Part shown: piece by piece, positions 61,201 through 64,000 of the stretch
Numbering within the stretch: position 1 is the first letter of the stretch
How the letters are laid out: every line of letters starts with the position of its first letter
DNA from: CAWGGS01 sp963822095
GTDB lineage: Bacteria; Desulfobacterota; Desulfobulbia; Desulfobulbales; Desulfocapsaceae
Direction: 5' to 3'
Assembly: GCA_963822095.1 (NCBI GenBank)
Contig: CAWGGS010000044.1
Coordinates: 1-64,000, forward strand
Length of the DNA stretch: 64,000 nucleotides
The notes under the pieces: model-generated
The model's input: the letters and a program-made list of their open reading frames with translations, nothing else
Databases searched by the model: none
Told to the model about the DNA's origin: nothing
Program-made: the position numbers and the translations under genes

Positions 61201-62903
61201 ACGGACTCGACGAAGGATTTATCGCCGGATATGCCTGCCTGAGCGCGCGGGCAGACCTGCTCGACCGGATTAATGTCTTTCCGGTTGCCGACAGCGATAC
61301 CGGGGTCAACCTCCGTATCAGCCTGGGCCCCCTTCATTGCTGCCACGGGAAAAGGGACCTCATTGCAGACAGCCTTTTTCGTTGCGCAACCGGCAATTCA
61401 GGCAATATCGCCGCCTCCTTCTTCAGCGAGTTTCTTCGCGCCAAAGACCATAGCGACCTGTCCGGCAGGGCTCGAAAGGGACGGGACAAGGCATGGCAGG
61501 CAGTGGCCGACCCTCGCAACGGGACCATGCTCAACGTCTTTGATGCCCTGGCTGAGATTCTCCCGCAGGCACCGCTAAACGAGGAACATTTCCCTACGAT
61601 TCTTGCCACCTTGCAGGAAGTGGTACTGACGACGACCGGGGAACTGGCCGATCTTCGCTCAGCAGGTGTCGTGGATTCCGGGGCCTTGGGGATGTACCTG
61701 TTCTTTGACGGATTTTTTCGTGCCGTCACCGGATATGCCGACAATAACAGACCGCTCGCCGATATTTTCCCAGATTTGCTTGCAATTTCTCCCCACTTCC
61801 ATCCGGAAGCGACAGATTCCTTTTGCGTGGATGCACTTATCAGGCCGACCAATGGTCAAGCTCTAGAACAAAAAACGGCCTCCGACCTGGGTGAGAGTGT
61901 CGTTCTCATTCCCGACCGGGAACAGGTTAAGCTCCATATCCATACTTCCGATCCGCAGGAATTGCGGCAGAAGATAAGTCGGCTGGGCGAGATCATCTCC
62001 TGGTCGGATCAATCCATGCACAACGACCCCGCAATCTGGCGACAGAACCTGCGGCCGGACTGTCTTCACATTATGACCGATGCCGCGGGTTCCCTGTCTA
62101 AAGAGCTGGCCAAAAGACACGGCATTACCCTTTTGGACAGCTATATTGTTTCGGATGATATTGCCCGTCCCGAGAGCCTTTGCTCCCCGGAAGGTATTTA
62201 TAGCCGAATGCGGGCGGGGGAAAAGGTGACCACCGCCCAGGCCTCGCTTGTCGAAAGGCATCAGCTGTACCGGGCCGTCTGTGAACAGTACGGCACAACC
62301 CTCTATCTCTGTGTAGGTTCCGCCTTTACCGGGAATTTTGCGACAGCCGTGGCCTGGAAGGAAAAACATGATTTGGGCGATCTTCTCAAAGTCATCGATA
62401 CCGGTGCCGCCTCCGGCAGGCTTGCTGCCATTGCCCTGCTTACAGCCCGTTATGCCCAGACCGGAAAGAGTGCCCACAAGATCATATCCCATGCTGAATT
62501 CCTGGTCGACAACTGCAGGGAATATGTGTTTATTGATCTCCTTAGGTATCTCGTGGCCGGGGGCAGGGTTTCGCGTACCAGCGGTTTTTTCGGTGATCTG
62601 CTGCATATGAAGCCGGTGATCAGCCCTTCACCGGACGGGGTGGTCAAGGTGGGCATGGTCCGTAATCGCGACGCACAGCTTGCCTTTGCCGAAGAGAGAT
62701 TGCGAAGAGAGACCACCAAATCGAAAAAGGTGTTTGTACTGTTGCAGTACTCGGATAACGAGGACTGGGTGTCGGAGATGGCCCGGGAATGGATACCGGC
62801 CCGTTTTCCCGAAGTGGAGATTGCTGTGGAGCCGCTTTCGCTTACCTCCGGCGTACACATGGGACCGGGGACCTGGTCGATCGCCTTCGGCCCGGTTGTT
62901 TAA
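61197..62903 (+). CDS. FakA-FakB fusion: DhaL/DAK kinase domain plus DegV domain
   Basis: This 568-residue protein joins two parts that are normally separate. Residues 1 to about 190 are a DhaL-type ATP-binding domain (NVFPVADSDTGVNL near 26; GNSGN near 67). Residues about 205-275 match the FakA middle domain (GESVVLIPDREQVKLHIHTSDP). From about 288 to the end it is a DegV fatty-acid-binding domain (TDAAGSLSKEL; GSAFTGNF; VAGGRVSR). FakA and FakB together phosphorylate fatty acids to acyl phosphates. It overlaps the ligase gene by ATGA. Confidence 0.88.
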   Translation: MNGLDEGFIAGYACLSARADLLDRINVFPVADSDTGVNLRISLGPLHCCHGKRDLIADSLFRCATGNSGNIAASFFSEFLRAKDHSDLSGRARKGRDKAWQAVADPRNGTMLNVFDALAEILPQAPLNEEHFPTILATLQEVVLTTTGELADLRSAGVVDSGALGMYLFFDGFFRAVTGYADNNRPLADIFPDLLAISPHFHPEATDSFCVDALIRPTNGQALEQKTASDLGESVVLIPDREQVKLHIHTSDPQELRQKISRLGEIISWSDQSMHNDPAIWRQNLRPDCLHIMTDAAGSLSKELAKRHGITLLDSYIVSDDIARPESLCSPEGIYSRMRAGEKVTTAQASLVERHQLYRAVCEQYGTTLYLCVGSAFTGNFATAVAWKEKHDLGDLLKVIDTGAASGRLAAIALLTARYAQTGKSAHKIISHAEFLVDNCREYVFIDLLRYLVAGGRVSRTSGFFGDLLHMKPVISPSPDGVVKVGMVRNRDAQLAFAEERLRRETTKSKKVFVLLQYSDNEDWVSEMAREWIPARFPEVEIAVEPLSLTSGVHMGPGTWSIAFGPVV

Positions 62904-62966
62904 TATGGTGGGTCTTTTACGAGCCCATCTATACGGACAGGATCACTTTTTACGAGATCATCTCCT

Positions 62967-63665
62967 ATGAAAGTCGCCGTCATTATACCGGTATATAATC
63001 ACCAGGAGCAGGTGGCGGAGGTCATCCGGGAGACTTTGGAGTTGCAGCTGCCGGTTTTTGTGGTTGATGATGGATCCACCGATGAAACCCCTGGTATTCT
63101 CGAGTCCCTGGAAGGGGTTACCGTTCTTCGCCATCCGAGAAATCAGGGAAAGGGTGCCGCGCTACTCACCGGTTTTGCTGCGGCGTCGTCAAAAGACTGC
63201 GATTGGGCCTTGACCCTTGATGCCGACGGCCAGCACTGTCCTGGGGACGGCAGCGCCTTCCTGGAGGTCGCCCGACGGGGCGAGAGAGTGATTGCAATTG
63301 GAAACCGGCAGGGAATGGCCCAAGACAATGTTCCCTGGACCAGCAGATTCGGTCGCTTGTTCTCCAATTTCTGGGTGTGGGCTGCCGGCGGTCCGTGGGT
63401 TAATGATTCTCAATCTGGTTTCAGGCTCTACCCTCTGCCGGAGGCCTTGCATCTAGAGGTCAGGGCACGGCGCTATCAATTTGAAGTCGAAATACTGGTG
63501 AAGGCCAAACGCAAAAATATCCGGACAGTCGAGGTGCCGGTTTCGGTTGTGTACCAACCCAAAGGGGTGCGAATCAGCCATTTTCATCCCTGGCAGGATT
63601 TTTTCAGGAATTCAGCCACTTTTTCCCGGTTGATCTTTTCCCGATTGTTTCCTGGTGATAGATGA
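62967..63665 (+). CDS. Glycosyltransferase family 2
   Basis: The 232-residue GT-A fold protein begins with VIIPVYNHQEQV, has the VVDDGSTDET nucleotide-binding motif near 33, and LDADGQH near 82 as the metal-binding DxD. The downstream DSQSGFRLYP segment is like dolichyl-phosphate mannosyltransferase relatives. It overlaps the acyltransferase by ATGA. The pair matches the glycosyltransferase plus acyltransferase that decorate lipids in aryl-polyene clusters. Confidence 0.9.
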   Translation: MKVAVIIPVYNHQEQVAEVIRETLELQLPVFVVDDGSTDETPGILESLEGVTVLRHPRNQGKGAALLTGFAAASSKDCDWALTLDADGQHCPGDGSAFLEVARRGERVIAIGNRQGMAQDNVPWTSRFGRLFSNFWVWAAGGPWVNDSQSGFRLYPLPEALHLEVRARRYQFEVEILVKAKRKNIRTVEVPVSVVYQPKGVRISHFHPWQDFFRNSATFSRLIFSRLFPGDR

Positions 63666-64000
63666 GAATCGATTTTTACAAGCTGCTGGTGAAAACGGCC
63701 AACCATATAGGATCCTGGTTCTTTGTCGCCGTTGCCAGGGGTATTGCTGCAGGCTTTTTTGCCCTCCCCGGGCGCACCAGGGAGAGTCGCCGTCTGTATG
63801 CTTTGCTCTATCCCGAATGCGGCCGCCTGTTTCATCTGTGGTGCACCTTCAGGCAGTTTCAGAACTTCACGACTATCCATATAGATCGCTATCTTGCCAA
63901 TCAGGGGCGGTCGATCGAGGTGGTCTCGGAGGGGATGGAGCAGCTCGAAGAGGTCATCGGAAGCTCCGGTGCCATTCTCCTCATGTCGCATTTTGGGAAT
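63662..64000 (+). CDS. Lipid A-type lysophospholipid acyltransferase, 5' part (cut by window edge)
   Basis: The frame starts at ATG 63662 inside the previous stop (ATGA) and remains open to the right edge, giving 113 residues. It starts with a basic amphipathic segment and a hydrophobic helix, and ends at ILLMSHFGN, the beginning of the H-x4-D acyltransferase motif of the LpxL/HtrB family. The catalytic Asp lies beyond the window. It probably acylates the cluster's glycolipid product. Confidence 0.8.
   Translation, partial: MRIDFYKLLVKTANHIGSWFFVAVARGIAAGFFALPGRTRESRRLYALLYPECGRLFHLWCTFRQFQNFTTIHIDRYLANQGRSIEVVSEGMEQLEEVIGSSGAILLMSHFGN

Overview
The window looks like a chromosomal segment of an anaerobic Desulfobacterota bacterium, most likely a Desulfobulbales-type sulfate reducer. 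This is inferred from gene content: an NfnAB-type electron-bifurcating transhydrogenase, a three-part proton-translocating transhydrogenase, a MaeB malic enzyme, B12-type radical SAM enzymes, and a type II fatty acid/polyketide cluster of a kind I associate with this group. No rRNA, tRNA or CRISPR array was seen, so the placement rests on proteins only.

Layout. 0-8 kb: small envelope proteins, malic enzyme, a REC-PAS-GGDEF-EAL regulator, a PHP phosphatase and a CBS-domain protein. 8.2-11 kb: an IS110-family transposase with a structured 3' non-coding region that may be its bridge RNA, plus a 24-bp perfect palindrome. 11-18 kb: NADPH and cofactor genes (nfnAB, pntA1-A2-B, thiD, a flavoprotein). 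18-29 kb: a repeat-rich stretch with a decayed modC, an ilvBN operon behind a classical leader-peptide attenuator, a penicillin-binding or beta-lactamase-like protein, pirin, and an FMN riboswitch in front of ribB. 29-37 kb: TVP38 protein and an oxidative pentose phosphate operon (zwf, gnd, DUF547, a DEP-domain disulfide reductase, pgl).

38-64 kb is one large lipid/polyene gene cluster. It holds three ketosynthase genes, one fused to a Cys-less second ketosynthase domain. It also has two acyl carrier proteins, three dehydratases, a ketoreductase, a thioesterase, an AMP-ligase, a LolA-like carrier, a DUF3261 lipoprotein, an MMPL exporter fused to a methyltransferase, glycosyltransferases, a deacetylase, and a lipid A-type acyltransferase cut by the right edge. 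That set matches aryl-polyene clusters. Five radical SAM enzymes and a FakA-FakB (fatty acid kinase) fusion do not belong to the standard aryl-polyene set. I infer that the cluster makes an unusual ACP-bound acyl or polyene chain, modifies it by radical chemistry, activates it by an AMP-ligase and possibly as an acyl phosphate, and places it in the outer membrane. No aromatic ammonia lyase is visible, so the starter unit is unknown.

Two dispersed, strongly folded repeat families link the central part of the window: a roughly 260-bp element (four copies) and a shorter palindromic element (three copies). One copy of the second family supplies the last codons of the pirin gene.
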